Source of the DNA: CATQHL01 sp965242895
GTDB taxonomy: Bacteria > Actinomycetota > Acidimicrobiia > Acidimicrobiales > CATQHL01
Reading direction: 5' to 3'
Length of the DNA stretch: 64,000 nt
Assembly: GCA_965242895.1 (NCBI GenBank)
Contig: OZ251507.1
Span: forward strand, 2,170,001 to 2,234,000
Every line of letters begins with the position of its first letter. Position 1 is the first letter of the stretch. Under the pieces are notes generated by a model. The model worked only from the letters and a program-made list of their open reading frames with translations, did no database searches and was not told where the DNA came from. A program made the position numbers and the translations under genes. Positions 1-8,715 of the stretch are shown here, piece by piece.

Positions 1-1
1 C

Positions 2-2623
2 AGGGAAGACCTCGACGACGCCTACGAGCAGGTGATGGTGATTCTCTTCCGCCTGCTGTTCGTGGCCTACGCCGAAGACAAAGACCTGCTGCCGTACCGC
101 ACCAACAGCGAATTCGCCGAGCATTCGCTTTCCCGTCTGGCAAGACGACTGGCCGAAGCCCGTCTCACAGGGAGTCCGCTCGCAGGTTCAGAGGCTGAAT
201 CGGCTATCGCCTCCAGCGAGGGGCGCCTGCTCGCAGGCTCAGAGGATGAATCGGTCGCTGTCTCCGGCGAGGGGCGCCTGCTCGCAGGCTCAGAAGATGA
301 ACCGGCCGATCCCCGAGAAGGGCGCCTGAGCAGCGGTGAGCGCACGACGTTCCATGGCGTCGACTCCACAACGCTTTGGGACAGTGTTGTCCAACTCTGG
401 GATGCGGTTAACAACGGCAAACCGGACTGGGGGGTGCCTCCCTACAACGGGGGGATGTTCGCCTCTGAGCTCTCGGTCAGCTCATCGGAGGCGGGTGTTG
501 TCAAGCTGCGCCTGACCGACGCCGAGTTCGCCCCGGCGCTTACCGCCCTGCTGATCGATGAGGGGGCCGAAGGCTTAGGCCCAATTGACTTCAGAGAACT
601 CTCGGCGAGGGATTTCGGGACAATCTATGAGGGCTTGTTGGAGTCGTCGCTATCGCTGGCGGAGGAGAATTTGACGCTCGACGCTAAAGGCGCCTACGTG
701 CCGGCGAAGCCGGACGATGAGGTGGCGGTTGCGGCTGGGAAGGTGTATTTGCATAACCACTTGGGAGTGCGCAAGGAGACCGGTAGCTACTACACGAAAT
801 CGTTTGCCGTGGAGCACTTGTTGGATCACGCCCTCGAACCCGCTCTCGACGAGCACCTGAGGAGGCTCGACGAACTAAGGAAGGCGAGCGACGAGGCGGC
901 GTTGGCGGAGGCGTTCTTCGACTTTCGCTGCGCTGATATAGCAATGGGCTCCGGCCATTTCCTAGTAGCGGCGCTCGACCGAATTGAGGCGGGGCTCTCG
1001 GCGTGGCTTGCCCTGAATCCGGTTGCAGCGATCACCGAAGAGTTGAAGAGGCTGCGTAGCAACGCTTTTAAAGCGCTAGGCGATCTGGGATCTGGGGTGG
1101 AGATCGAGTCGAGTTCTTTGTTGCGCCGACAGGTGGCCCGCCACTGCATCTACGGAGTGGACAGCAACCGGATATCTGTGGAGTTGGCCCGGCTGGCGGT
1201 TTGGGTGCACACGTTTGTGCCGGGGCTGCCGCTGTCGTTCCTCGACCACAACCTGGTGTGCGGCGACAGTCTCACGGGGGTGGGTGGCCTAGATGAGATA
1301 GTTTCTGCGCTCGACCACGATTCCGGCCCGGATGCACCCACTCTATTCCGCGAGCAGATAGAAGACCTGCTGCATCGAGCCGATGGTGCTCTGCGACGGC
1401 TGGCACACACTTCTGATGCCGACAAGAAGGAGATAGAAGAGGCCAGGATTGCTCACGACGACGCATTAGAGGCCGTGAGCGGAGCCCGGGCAGTCTGCGA
1501 CGTGATCACGGCGCACCGTGCGGGGGCTTGCGATCTGCCAGTCAATTTTGATGAGGCGGGTTTCGTGGATTTGTGCTCTTTGCCCGAGGTCAAGAAGGCA
1601 ATCCAGAAGTTCCAACCTTTACACTTCCCTGTGGTGTTTCCCGAAGTGTTCCTGCGGGACAGACCAGGGTTTGACTGTTTGTTGGGGAACCCTCCGTGGG
1701 AACAGGTGGTTGTTCAAAAGCATGTTTGGTGGGGCTTGCATTTACCCGGTATACGCGGACTTCCTGACAAAGAAATGGGGAAAGAAATAGAAAGATTTCA
1801 GAATGAACGACCTGATTTGGAGGAAGCTTTCCAGCAAGCTAAACTTGAAGTTGATGAGTTAAGAGAATTATTACAAGCAACGTTTTCTGATCTTGGAAGT
1901 GGGAGAACAGATTTATATAAGGCGTTCTGTTGGCGTAATTGGAACTTGATGAGAGTGCAATCCACAACTGGTATAGTGTTACCTAGAACAGTATTACAGA
2001 CTAAAGGATCAGAATTTTGGCGAAACACCGTTTTATCTAATGGTTCTTTCCTTAATGTCACAATTTTGCAGAATTCTAAGGGTTGGGTTTTTGATGAAGT
2101 TCATCGGCAATATTTCGTGTCATTAGTAATGCTTCAGAAGAGTGAAAAACCCGGTTTATGTGTCAGTTTGCTTGGCCCATTTTCGAGTCTCCAATCATTT
2201 GAGGTTGGAATTCGACATGATAAAGAAGCTATCCCGATTGATGAGTTCAATTCCTGGTCGAACGATTCGAGTTTCCCACAATTTCCAGAGCACTCTGATG
2301 CGGTGAAACTTTTTAGAAAAATGCGCGCACATCCACGATTTGACTTAGGCCAGCGGCCAGCGGCCAGCGGCCAGCGGCCAGCGGCCAGCGGCCAGCGGCC
2401 AGCGGCCAGCGGCCAGCGGCCAGCGGCCAGCCAGCGGCCAGCGGCCAGCGGCCAGCGGCCAGCGGCCAGCGAAAAAAGCTTGGAGTCTACCAGAAGGTGG
2501 AGGTTCCGTCCGGTGCAAGGGGACTTCAATGCAACGACAGACAAGCACAGATTCGAAAGAGATTCTGGCGCTTCCGCCCTGTCGCAGAATTCCATGCGAC
2601 TGCAGACAAGCACAGATTTATAA
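2..2623 (+). CDS. Eco57I-type N6-adenine DNA methyltransferase, N-terminal part (5' cut by window edge, 3' frameshifted)
   Basis: The frame is open from base 2, so the gene starts before the window; the first in-frame GTG at 32 is internal. An AdoMet-binding motif I (DIAMGSGHF) lies at about 935-961 and the adenine-methyltransferase motif NPPW at 1688-1699. This is the arrangement of Eco57I/type IIG and PglX-like enzymes, which methylate DNA and often carry specificity in the C-terminal part. The reading frame enters a 7-bp repeat array (2351-2470) and then ends at a stop at 2621-2623, while the expected continuation (SGKSFHIWEPD and the rest of the C-terminal domain) lies in another frame at 2497-3504. 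The segment from about 1735 to 3170 is visibly richer in A+T than the flanks, suggesting an exchanged specificity region. A PLD-SNF2 helicase follows, as expected for a two-gene restriction-like unit. Whether it also has a nuclease domain cannot be seen because the N terminus is missing. Confidence 0.85.
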   Translation, partial: REDLDDAYEQVMVILFRLLFVAYAEDKDLLPYRTNSEFAEHSLSRLARRLAEARLTGSPLAGSEAESAIASSEGRLLAGSEDESVAVSGEGRLLAGSEDEPADPREGRLSSGERTTFHGVDSTTLWDSVVQLWDAVNNGKPDWGVPPYNGGMFASELSVSSSEAGVVKLRLTDAEFAPALTALLIDEGAEGLGPIDFRELSARDFGTIYEGLLESSLSLAEENLTLDAKGAYVPAKPDDEVAVAAGKVYLHNHLGVRKETGSYYTKSFAVEHLLDHALEPALDEHLRRLDELRKASDEAALAEAFFDFRCADIAMGSGHFLVAALDRIEAGLSAWLALNPVAAITEELKRLRSNAFKALGDLGSGVEIESSSLLRRQVARHCIYGVDSNRISVELARLAVWVHTFVPGLPLSFLDHNLVCGDSLTGVGGLDEIVSALDHDSGPDAPTLFREQIEDLLHRADGALRRLAHTSDADKKEIEEARIAHDDALEAVSGARAVCDVITAHRAGACDLPVNFDEAGFVDLCSLPEVKKAIQKFQPLHFPVVFPEVFLRDRPGFDCLLGNPPWEQVVVQKHVWWGLHLPGIRGLPDKEMGKEIERFQNERPDLEEAFQQAKLEVDELRELLQATFSDLGSGRTDLYKAFCWRNWNLMRVQSTTGIVLPRTVLQTKGSEFWRNTVLSNGSFLNVTILQNSKGWVFDEVHRQYFVSLVMLQKSEKPGLCVSLLGPFSSLQSFEVGIRHDKEAIPIDEFNSWSNDSSFPQFPEHSDAVKLFRKMRAHPRFDLGQRPAASGQRPAASGQRPAASGQRPAASQRPAASGQRPAASEKSLESTRRWRFRPVQGDFNATTDKHRFERDSGASALSQNSMRLQTSTDL
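175..327 (+). repeat. 51-bp in-frame tandem repeat, three copies
   Basis: Three imperfect copies with a 51-bp period (175-225, 226-276, 277-327) encode a 17-residue unit beginning RLLAGSEDES. The insert interrupts the otherwise conserved N-terminal region of the methyltransferase. Because 51 is a multiple of three, copy number changes would keep the frame. Confidence 0.85.
2351..2470 (+). repeat. Heptanucleotide tandem repeat (CAGCGGC)n inside the methyltransferase gene
   Basis: There are eleven perfect CAGCGGC units (2351-2427), a 4-bp partial unit (CAGC, 2428-2431), five more units (2432-2466) and a final partial CAGC. A 7-bp unit read in any frame gives the same cycle of codons (QRPAASG), so no frame meets a stop inside the array. 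Each unit gained or lost shifts the downstream frame. The upstream gene enters in frame 2 and the C-terminal domain is in frame 1; gain of one unit or loss of two would join them. Confidence 0.95.
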
Positions 2624-3504
2624 GAGATTCTGGCGCTTCCGCCCTGTTAGGGAATTCGATGCCACAAATGACAAAAGAAAATTCAATCGAGACAATGGGA
2701 GAATTGGCAGTTAGTGGAGAACGGTGGCCGGTTTATTCTGGAAAATCTTTTCACATTTGGGAGCCGGATATAAAAGAGTATTGGGATTCAGCGGATCCTG
2801 CAGTAGTGACAAATGTATTGATTGAGAAGAGGAAAAGACAACACAATAATAAGAGATCTGCTTTTTCCGAACTCGAGTCACATGTTATTCAAGATCCAAC
2901 GACATTGCCGTGTCGCAAACCGCGTATTGCGTTTCGTGATATTACGAACAGTGTAGATGCAAGAACATTTATTGCAGCTCTCGTGCCAGGTAATTTGGTT
3001 ATTACAAACAAGGCTCCTTATTTGCTGCACATATCTGGGAATAAGCTTGACGAAGCCTACTTGCTTGGAGTGCTCTCGTCAATGATTTTAGACTGGTACG
3101 CGCGTCGATTAGTTGATAAGAGTCTCAACTTCCACCTCCTAAACAATTTTCCAATCCCGAGACCTGACGTTGATAATGACCCCGTCGCCTGTCGTGTCGC
3201 CAACATCTCCGGTCGCCTCGCCGCCGTTGATGACCGCTTCGCTGACTGGGCAGCCGAAGTTGGTGTGGAGGTCGGGACTGCCAACGATCCCGACGTCAAG
3301 CAAGACCTCATCTGCGAGCTCGACGCCTGCGTCGCCCACCTTTACGACCTCGACGAGGCCGACCTTGCTGTCGTCTATGAGACCTTTCACGCCAAGACCG
3401 ACTACTCTGAGCGTCACGCCGCCGTGCTCGAACACTTCCGCCGCTGGGCGCCTATCAAGCAGGAATACGACCAGTCCCTCGAATCAGAATCAACTCCGCA
3501 ATGA
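2497..3504 (+). CDS. Methyltransferase C-terminal (target-recognition) part, out of frame with the N-terminal part
   Basis: The frame is open back to 2344, through the repeat array, so the ATG at 2497 is probably not a true start but the first Met of the displaced 3' part of the preceding methyltransferase. It contains the conserved run WPVYSGKSFHIWEPD followed by a specificity-like segment with LVITNKAPYLLHISG and LDEAYLLGVLSSMILDWYARR, typical of the second half of Eco57I/PglX-like enzymes, and ends with an acidic helical tail. The 5' half is A+T-rich and the last 330 bp return to the GC-rich composition of the neighbours. If the array changes by one unit (gain) or two (loss), this part would be translated as one polypeptide with the N-terminal catalytic part. 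The alternative of two separately translated subunits is less likely because no ribosome-binding site precedes 2497. Confidence 0.75.
   Translation: MEVPSGARGLQCNDRQAQIRKRFWRFRPVAEFHATADKHRFIRDSGASALLGNSMPQMTKENSIETMGELAVSGERWPVYSGKSFHIWEPDIKEYWDSADPAVVTNVLIEKRKRQHNNKRSAFSELESHVIQDPTTLPCRKPRIAFRDITNSVDARTFIAALVPGNLVITNKAPYLLHISGNKLDEAYLLGVLSSMILDWYARRLVDKSLNFHLLNNFPIPRPDVDNDPVACRVANISGRLAAVDDRFADWAAEVGVEVGTANDPDVKQDLICELDACVAHLYDLDEADLAVVYETFHAKTDYSERHAAVLEHFRRWAPIKQEYDQSLESESTPQ
2504..2701 (+). repeat. Three imperfect direct repeats of 65-68 bp, each read in a different frame
   Basis: Copies start at 2504, 2572 and 2637 (spacings 68 and 65 bp). Each encodes a version of RFRPV..EF.AT.DK..F, the first in frame 2, the second in frame 1, the third in frame 3. 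Since neither spacing is a multiple of three, these copies are a second potential frame-switching element directly after the heptanucleotide array. Confidence 0.85.
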
Positions 3505-3576
3505 CCACCCCCACCGCTCAGTCTGAACCCAATTGGCTGCCGCCGCAGCGCCGAGCGGGGGACGCTTAGCTCCGCA

Positions 3577-6500
3577 ATGAGTATCACCGCAGGCAGCAGC
3601 ACCGTCGGCAAGCCTGAACTTGCCACCAACCGCGCTGGGCAGACCGTCGCCGGGGTCGTCTCGGAGTTTGTCCGCAACGCTGCCGACGTCTATGTGGGGG
3701 GAGCGCACCTCGACATCGCCACCGCCTATTTCAACCTTGAGGGTTACGCTCTGCTCGCTGACGCCCTCGACCAACTCAACGGCGTCCGCATGCTGTTGGG
3801 CGCTGAACCCACACCCCCCGAAAACCGCAAGCGCCGCCTCGGCGTCGAGTCGTCTGCGGTCAGCCGCGCCGCCCGCAAGCGGTTGAGAGAAGCCCTGGAA
3901 AAACATGACCAGGTCATCCTCGACGACTGGCAGCTGCTCGGTTTCTCGCAAGAAACCGACGCATCGGCCAAGCGGCTGGTGGACTGGCTGCGCTCCGGCA
4001 AGGTGGAGGTGCGCCGTCTGCACGACCGCTTCCTGCACGGCAAGGCGTTCATCATCGGGACGCAAACGCACGGCCTGCTGGCGGGGTCGTCAAACTTTAC
4101 ACGCGCCGGCCTAACCACCAACCTGGAACTGAACATCGGCAACTACACACCCCACACCGTCACGCAGGTGCAGGAGTGGTTCGACGAACTCTGGGGGGCA
4201 GCCGAGCCGTACGACCTCGCCCGCTGCTTCGAAGAGCGCTACGAACCGCACCACCCATACCTCGTCTACCTGAAGATGCTCTGGGAGCGATACGGCAACG
4301 AACTCTCCGAGGAAGCTGAAGCCGAGGGCGTCCCCCAAATCCACCTAACCGACTTCCAAACCGACGGGGTGTGGCGCGCCAAACGTTTCCTGAAGCAGCA
4401 CAACGGAGTGCTCATCGCCGACGAGGTTGGGTTGGGCAAGACCTATATAGCTGGCGAACTCATCCGCGAGGCTGCCCTCGAACGCCGCCAGCGTGTGCTG
4501 GTCGTGGCGCCCGCCACCCTGCGGGACGGCCCCTGGAAGGCGTTCCGCAGCTTCTACAACCTGCCGTTCGAACTGGTGTCGTTCGATGATCTCGCATCCG
4601 ACGGGCGTCTCAACCCCCGACGTGGGCGCACTAACAAGCTCGAGGTCCAAAATGTCAACCAGTACGCGATGGTGGTGGTGGACGAAGCCCACAACCTACG
4701 CAACCCGTCTACCCAGCGAGCCGAGGCGCTGCGCCGCTTGCTGGCCAAGACCCCGCCCAAGCAACTCGTGCTGGTCACGGCCACCCCCGTGAACAACAGC
4801 CTCTGGGACCTCTACCACCTGCTGGGTTACTTTCTTCGCAACGACGCAGTCTTTGCCGGCTCGGGCATCAAATCGCTGCGAGACCACTTCCACAAGGCGA
4901 TGCAGATGAGCGTCGACGATCTCTCGCCCGAACACCTCTTCGACGTGCTCGACGCCACCGCCGTGCGCCGTACACGGTCATTCGTGAAGCGTTACTACCA
5001 GGGGGCGACCATCAAGGTGGACGGGCGGGAACAGGCGATCACCTTCCCGACGCCGAGGGTTCGCAAGGTCAGCTACAACCTTGACGAGGTGCTGCCAGGC
5101 TTCTTCGAGCGCTTCGCAGCGGCGCTCGATCCCGACTACACGCTTGAGAGTGGCGGCACTGGCGGCACGATCGACTCCGGCGGCTCTGGCGCTACCCGCG
5201 GCGCATCCGTCTCCAGCGCGTCTGTCTCCGGCGCAAGCCGCCGCCGCTTCGCCGACAGCGGCGCCTCCGGCGCCCGAACTCATCCGCCCGCTCCCGGCGT
5301 CCTCACGCTCGCCCGCTACATGCCGTCGCTCTACCGCCTAGACGAGGAAGTGGAAAGCTACGAGCTGCAGCTAGTCGGCCTGATGCGCTCTTGGCTGCTC
5401 AAGCGCTTCGAATCTTCCCCGTACGCCTTCGCCTGCACCTGTCGGCGGATGGCTGAAAACCACGACGCTTTCCTGTCGCTGCTTGAGCACGGGCGGGTGG
5501 CTACAGGGGAAGCCCTAGCTGACTGGATTGCCACCGACTCCGACGACATAGACGCCGTCGAGGATTACATGGAGGCAAAGCTGAGCCTCACCGAGGACGC
5601 CTCCGAATACGACGTCGAATCCTTAACCGCCGACGTCTCTCGAGACAGGGACATGCTGCTTGGCTTCGCCGTCGAAGCCTCCTCGGTGGAGCGGGCCGAT
5701 GACCCCAACCTGACCGTCCTTGTGGAAAAGTTGGCCGAAATCGCAGACGAGGCCGAGCGCGAAGGCATAGGAGACTCGGACACTCGCAACAAGCGCAAGG
5801 TGCTGATCTTCAGTTACTACGCCGACACCGTGGAGTGGATTTACGACCACCTCCTCGAAGTAGTGGGCAGCGACCCCCGTCTTTCGTGCTATGAGGGGCG
5901 CGTAGCTTGGCTGTCGGGGTCGTCAGGGGGCAGCGGCGGCGGCGACGCAGGCGGCTCCGACGGACGCGGCGGGCGTGCTGGCGGCGAGGCCGCGGGCGGC
6001 GGCAAGAAGTCGATCCTCTACGGGTTCGCCCCCCTTACCACTGACGCCCCGGGAGGAAGCGACGACGACCTCTACGACATCGTCGTGACCACCGACGTGC
6101 TCTCAGAAGGGGTGAACCTGCAGCAGGCGCGCCACATCATCAACTACGACCTGCCCTGGAACCCGATGCGCCTAGTGCAGCGCCACGGACGCATAGACCG
6201 CATCGGCTCCCTGCACAGAGAGGTGTTCATCCGCTGCGTATTCCCCGACGCCCTGTTGGACAAGTTGCTGGGGCTAGAGGAAAGGCTTCGGTTGAAGATT
6301 GCACAGGCGGCGGCGTCCGTTGGGGTGGGGGAAGTGCTGCCTGGGCAGGCCCCGGTCTACCGCAACTACAGCGAGACCCGCGAAGAGATTGAGCGGCTGC
6401 GCCGGGAGGACGCAGGCATCTTCGAGCGGGGCGGCACCGGCAGGGGAGTGCTTTCCGGCGAGGAGTACCGCCAGGAGTTGCGTAAAGCGCTGGAAGACTC

Positions 6501-7068
6501 GCACCTAGCAGAACAGATCAAGGGTTTGCAGTGGGGGTCGGGTTCGGGGATGGCGGTGAGCGGCCATCCCTCGGCAGCGAGGCCGGTTTCGGGGATGGCG
6601 GCGCAGGGGTCGGGGTCGGGGTCGGGGGCGCAAGGATTGGCGGCGCAGGGTTCGGGGTCGGGTTACGTCTTTTGCATAAGAGTGGGGGATCGGTCTGAGC
6701 CGCTGTTCCGGTATGTGCACTATCCCGGTGCGTCTTCCTCCGATGCTTCCTCCCCAGGTGCGTCTTCTGCCGATGATCCCTCTGCCGGTGCGTCCTATCC
6801 CGGAGAGGGCATGGACTTCGGCGGCAGTTCGGGGGCTGCTAGTCAAGACCTCCCGACGAGGTTAGACGCTGCCCTCGAGCGTAGAGGCCGCTCTTCCGAG
6901 TTGGTGGCCGAAACCTCATCTGCCTTGACTACGCTCGCCCGCCGGAGGGTTTCAGCACTCCTCGTGTGCTGCCCGACCAGGTTGCCGCTGGCGTGTTCGC
7001 TGCCTGGGAGGCCGCTCGTGCGGATGTGGTGGAGAAGTGGAACTTCCTCGCCGATAAAGCCAACCTAG
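3577..7068 (+). CDS. PLD-like nuclease / SNF2-family helicase fusion (frameshifted near its 3' end)
   Basis: The N-terminal third has a phospholipase D-type motif (LHGKAFII around residue 154, then GSSNFTRAG). It is followed by a superfamily 2 helicase core: Walker A DEVGLGKT (about residues 281-288), DEAH box VVVDEAHNL (about 368), motif III TATPVNNS, and C-terminal motifs VLSEGVNLQQARH and QRHGRIDRIG (about 866). Such proteins translocate on double-stranded DNA and are found beside Eco57I-type methyltransferases in defence loci. Three low-complexity Gly/Ser/Ala inserts (about 5150-5290, 5920-6005, 6530-6830) interrupt the core in frame. After about 6935 the frame reads a non-conserved tail rich in Arg, Cys and Leu; the conserved C terminus continues in frame 3 (6939-7367). 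Role in restriction is inferred from context. Confidence 0.85.
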   Translation: MSITAGSSTVGKPELATNRAGQTVAGVVSEFVRNAADVYVGGAHLDIATAYFNLEGYALLADALDQLNGVRMLLGAEPTPPENRKRRLGVESSAVSRAARKRLREALEKHDQVILDDWQLLGFSQETDASAKRLVDWLRSGKVEVRRLHDRFLHGKAFIIGTQTHGLLAGSSNFTRAGLTTNLELNIGNYTPHTVTQVQEWFDELWGAAEPYDLARCFEERYEPHHPYLVYLKMLWERYGNELSEEAEAEGVPQIHLTDFQTDGVWRAKRFLKQHNGVLIADEVGLGKTYIAGELIREAALERRQRVLVVAPATLRDGPWKAFRSFYNLPFELVSFDDLASDGRLNPRRGRTNKLEVQNVNQYAMVVVDEAHNLRNPSTQRAEALRRLLAKTPPKQLVLVTATPVNNSLWDLYHLLGYFLRNDAVFAGSGIKSLRDHFHKAMQMSVDDLSPEHLFDVLDATAVRRTRSFVKRYYQGATIKVDGREQAITFPTPRVRKVSYNLDEVLPGFFERFAAALDPDYTLESGGTGGTIDSGGSGATRGASVSSASVSGASRRRFADSGASGARTHPPAPGVLTLARYMPSLYRLDEEVESYELQLVGLMRSWLLKRFESSPYAFACTCRRMAENHDAFLSLLEHGRVATGEALADWIATDSDDIDAVEDYMEAKLSLTEDASEYDVESLTADVSRDRDMLLGFAVEASSVERADDPNLTVLVEKLAEIADEAEREGIGDSDTRNKRKVLIFSYYADTVEWIYDHLLEVVGSDPRLSCYEGRVAWLSGSSGGSGGGDAGGSDGRGGRAGGEAAGGGKKSILYGFAPLTTDAPGGSDDDLYDIVVTTDVLSEGVNLQQARHIINYDLPWNPMRLVQRHGRIDRIGSLHREVFIRCVFPDALLDKLLGLEERLRLKIAQAAASVGVGEVLPGQAPVYRNYSETREEIERLRREDAGIFERGGTGRGVLSGEEYRQELRKALEDSHLAEQIKGLQWGSGSGMAVSGHPSAARPVSGMAAQGSGSGSGAQGLAAQGSGSGYVFCIRVGDRSEPLFRYVHYPGASSSDASSPGASSADDPSAGASYPGEGMDFGGSSGAASQDLPTRLDAALERRGRSSELVAETSSALTTLARRRVSALLVCCPTRLPLACSLPGRPLVRMWWRSGTSSPIKPT

Positions 7069-7367
7069 AGCCGAAACTGCCCCTGGAACTGCAGCGAGCC
7101 GCTGAGATCCTCCGTAATCACGCCCCGTCCAACCTCACTCAAGAGGGGCTGGACCGCGCCATAGACACGATCTGCGCTCCCTACCCGGAGCGCACCGTCC
7201 GCACTTTTCGGGCGGCTAGGAAGTCATCGGACAATCCCAGAGAGCAGGCGGAGAAGATACTCGGGGTGATCGATGAACTCGGCCTAGAGCCTTACGCAGC
7301 CCCCGAACCCCTGCACGAAATCACCTCCGACGACGTCTACCTGGTCTGCTGGCTGGCCCTCAGCTAG
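6939..7367 (+). CDS. C-terminal continuation of the PLD-SNF2 helicase after a frameshift
   Basis: Frame 3 is open here and encodes PPEGFSTPRVLPDQVAAG followed by helical sequence with WEAARADVVEKWN and ends with DDVYLVCWLALS. This is a plausible natural C terminus, whereas the competing frame-1 tail is not. No simple repeat lies at the junction (about 6930-6945), so this is either a true mutation or an assembly error rather than an obvious switch. The stop overlaps the convergent coiled-coil gene by 8 bp. Confidence 0.6.
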   Translation, partial: PPEGFSTPRVLPDQVAAGVFAAWEAARADVVEKWNFLADKANLEPKLPLELQRAAEILRNHAPSNLTQEGLDRAIDTICAPYPERTVRTFRAARKSSDNPREQAEKILGVIDELGLEPYAAPEPLHEITSDDVYLVCWLALS

Positions 7368-8064
7368 GCAGCACTGAGCTGCCTGCCTTGGCAGATTCTG
7401 CGCTTGAAGGAACGGGGTTGCTGGGCTGAGGCGCCTCTTGGTCGGGGGCGAGGAACCTGAATAACAACTCCCGCACCTCCGCAAAACCCTTGTCCATTCT
7501 GGCGTTGGTGTTGTCGAATTTCTTGTCGACTTTGTCGAGTCGGTCGTCTATCTTGTCGAGTCGGTCGTCTATTTTGTCGAGTCGGTCGTCGACTTTGTCG
7601 AGTCGGTCGTCGACTTTTCGGAAGCGGTTGTTGACTTCGGCGAATCCTGCGTTCATTTTGGCGTCGACTCTTGTGAAGCGGTTGTTGACTTCAGTGAACC
7701 CTGCGTTCATTTTGGCGTCGACTCTTGTGAAGCGGTTGTTGACTTCGGCGAACCCTGCGCTCATTTTTTCGTCGACTTTTTGGATGCGGTCGTCCATTTT
7801 GTCGAAACGGTCGTCGACTTTGTCGAGTCGGTGTTTGACATCTTTGCGAAGCAGCTGAATCTGTTCGCCGTGTTGTTCGACCTTTGTGTCCATGACTGCT
7901 AACCGTTCTACGTGTTTGCCTTGCGTGGAAGCGAATTCTTCCTGCTTGCTCGTCAGGCTATCGACTGAGCGGTCGGTCTTGAGAACAAGGTGGCGAAACA
8001 TCCAGGCAAGGGATGCAAGAGCTACGCCTCCGAGAATGATGTCGGTGATAGATAGTCCAGTCAT
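7360..8064 (-). CDS. Membrane-anchored heptad-repeat coiled-coil protein (cassette copy 1)
   Basis: About 234 residues. The start at 8064 is chosen because a good ribosome-binding site (AAAGGAAG) precedes it and the protein then begins MTGLSITDIILGGVAL, matching its paralogue at 12963-13661; the longer frame to 8307 lacks such support. One N-terminal membrane helix is followed by a long coiled coil made of repeated VDDRLDKIDDRLDKI-type units and a short conserved tail RELLFRFLAP. No enzymatic motif is visible. It faces away from the exonuclease and RCC1 genes. Possible roles are membrane scaffold or sensor partner for those proteins, which is inference from the conserved arrangement only. Confidence 0.8.
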   Translation of the reverse strand: MTGLSITDIILGGVALASLAWMFRHLVLKTDRSVDSLTSKQEEFASTQGKHVERLAVMDTKVEQHGEQIQLLRKDVKHRLDKVDDRFDKMDDRIQKVDEKMSAGFAEVNNRFTRVDAKMNAGFTEVNNRFTRVDAKMNAGFAEVNNRFRKVDDRLDKVDDRLDKIDDRLDKIDDRLDKVDKKFDNTNARMDKGFAEVRELLFRFLAPDQEAPQPSNPVPSSAESAKAGSSVLPS

Positions 8065-8319
8065 CTTCTTCCTTTCTTGCTGTGGGGGTCGTCGAGTCGG
8101 CTCAGCGACGCTCGCGGCGGGGGAGGAGTCTTGTTTTCTGCCGTGCGCAGCAAGGCGGCCTTCTCGAAGACCTCCAGAGATGCGCGGCGAGAGAGTCTCT
8201 TCCCGTAGCGGCTTTCGGTTTTGCGGCCGTGTTCGGCAATGGGGGGCGCCTGCGCCCAGTGCGGCTCTGTAGCGCATTGCTATGGAAGCGATGCTAATTC
8301 TAGCCATGTAGCTAGTTTA
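8065..8319 (-). promoter_or_regulatory. Promoter and conserved 5' leader of coiled-coil gene 1
   Basis: On the minus strand a TAAACT -10-like hexamer lies at 8314-8319, matching TATACT at the same place in cassette 2. About 130 bp of the leader is conserved between the two cassettes although no protein is evident. It contains a small hairpin GGGCG-CCTG-CGCCC (8244-8257), whose counterpart at 13776-13789 is AGGCG-TCTT-CGCCT, one pair being changed on both sides. A structured untranslated leader is possible; a leftover of recent duplication is the simpler view. Confidence 0.4.
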
Positions 8320-8715
8320 GCGCTTTAAAACTGCTTTGCATCATTATTAAGTCAAATTCTATCAATCTCTGAAATAATGTAAATGACTAATATTAATTTA
8401 AATATTATATTATATCTGAAAAAGTGAAATTTCTGAAAGAGGACTGGAAGGCAGTATCATGCCCGTTGCGGGATCGCGAATGACGCTCGAGTTATCCAGG
8501 TCGTCGCCGGAGTCTGCGGAAGGCTGTGTCACACCCTTCCGCAAGGATGAAGAGGCTGCCGGTCATTTCTGGGAGTGCGAGCGATTTATGCTAAAGGTGG
8601 CAGTCTCAGCCTTCGGATGCCGGTCGGTCGGATGCCGGTCGGCGCCGCTGCAGGTCACTGCTGTGCAGCGGCCGCCGCAGCGCCGCAGGCCAGAGCTATA
8701 GGAGAAAGGAGCATC
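8320..8715 (+). other. Non-coding region upstream of exonuclease gene 1, with an AT-rich core
   Basis: Positions 8320-8440 are strongly A+T-rich in an otherwise GC-rich region and probably hold the divergent promoters. The part from about 8530 to 8715 shares blocks with 14110-14297 (GCAAGGATGAAG, GCGAGCGATTTATGCT and the ribosome-binding site region), pointing to a duplicated leader. Open frames here are short and not conserved, so I see no gene. Confidence 0.5.

Noticed and set aside
2351..2470. CRISPR-like array
   Set aside because: Units are only 7 bp with no spacers; it is a simple tandem repeat within coding sequence.
1..7367. Complete DISARM or BREX system
   Set aside because: Only a methyltransferase and a PLD-SNF2 helicase are seen; no DUF1998 protein, separate PLD gene, PglZ or BrxC-like gene lies in the window, although genes before base 1 are unknown.
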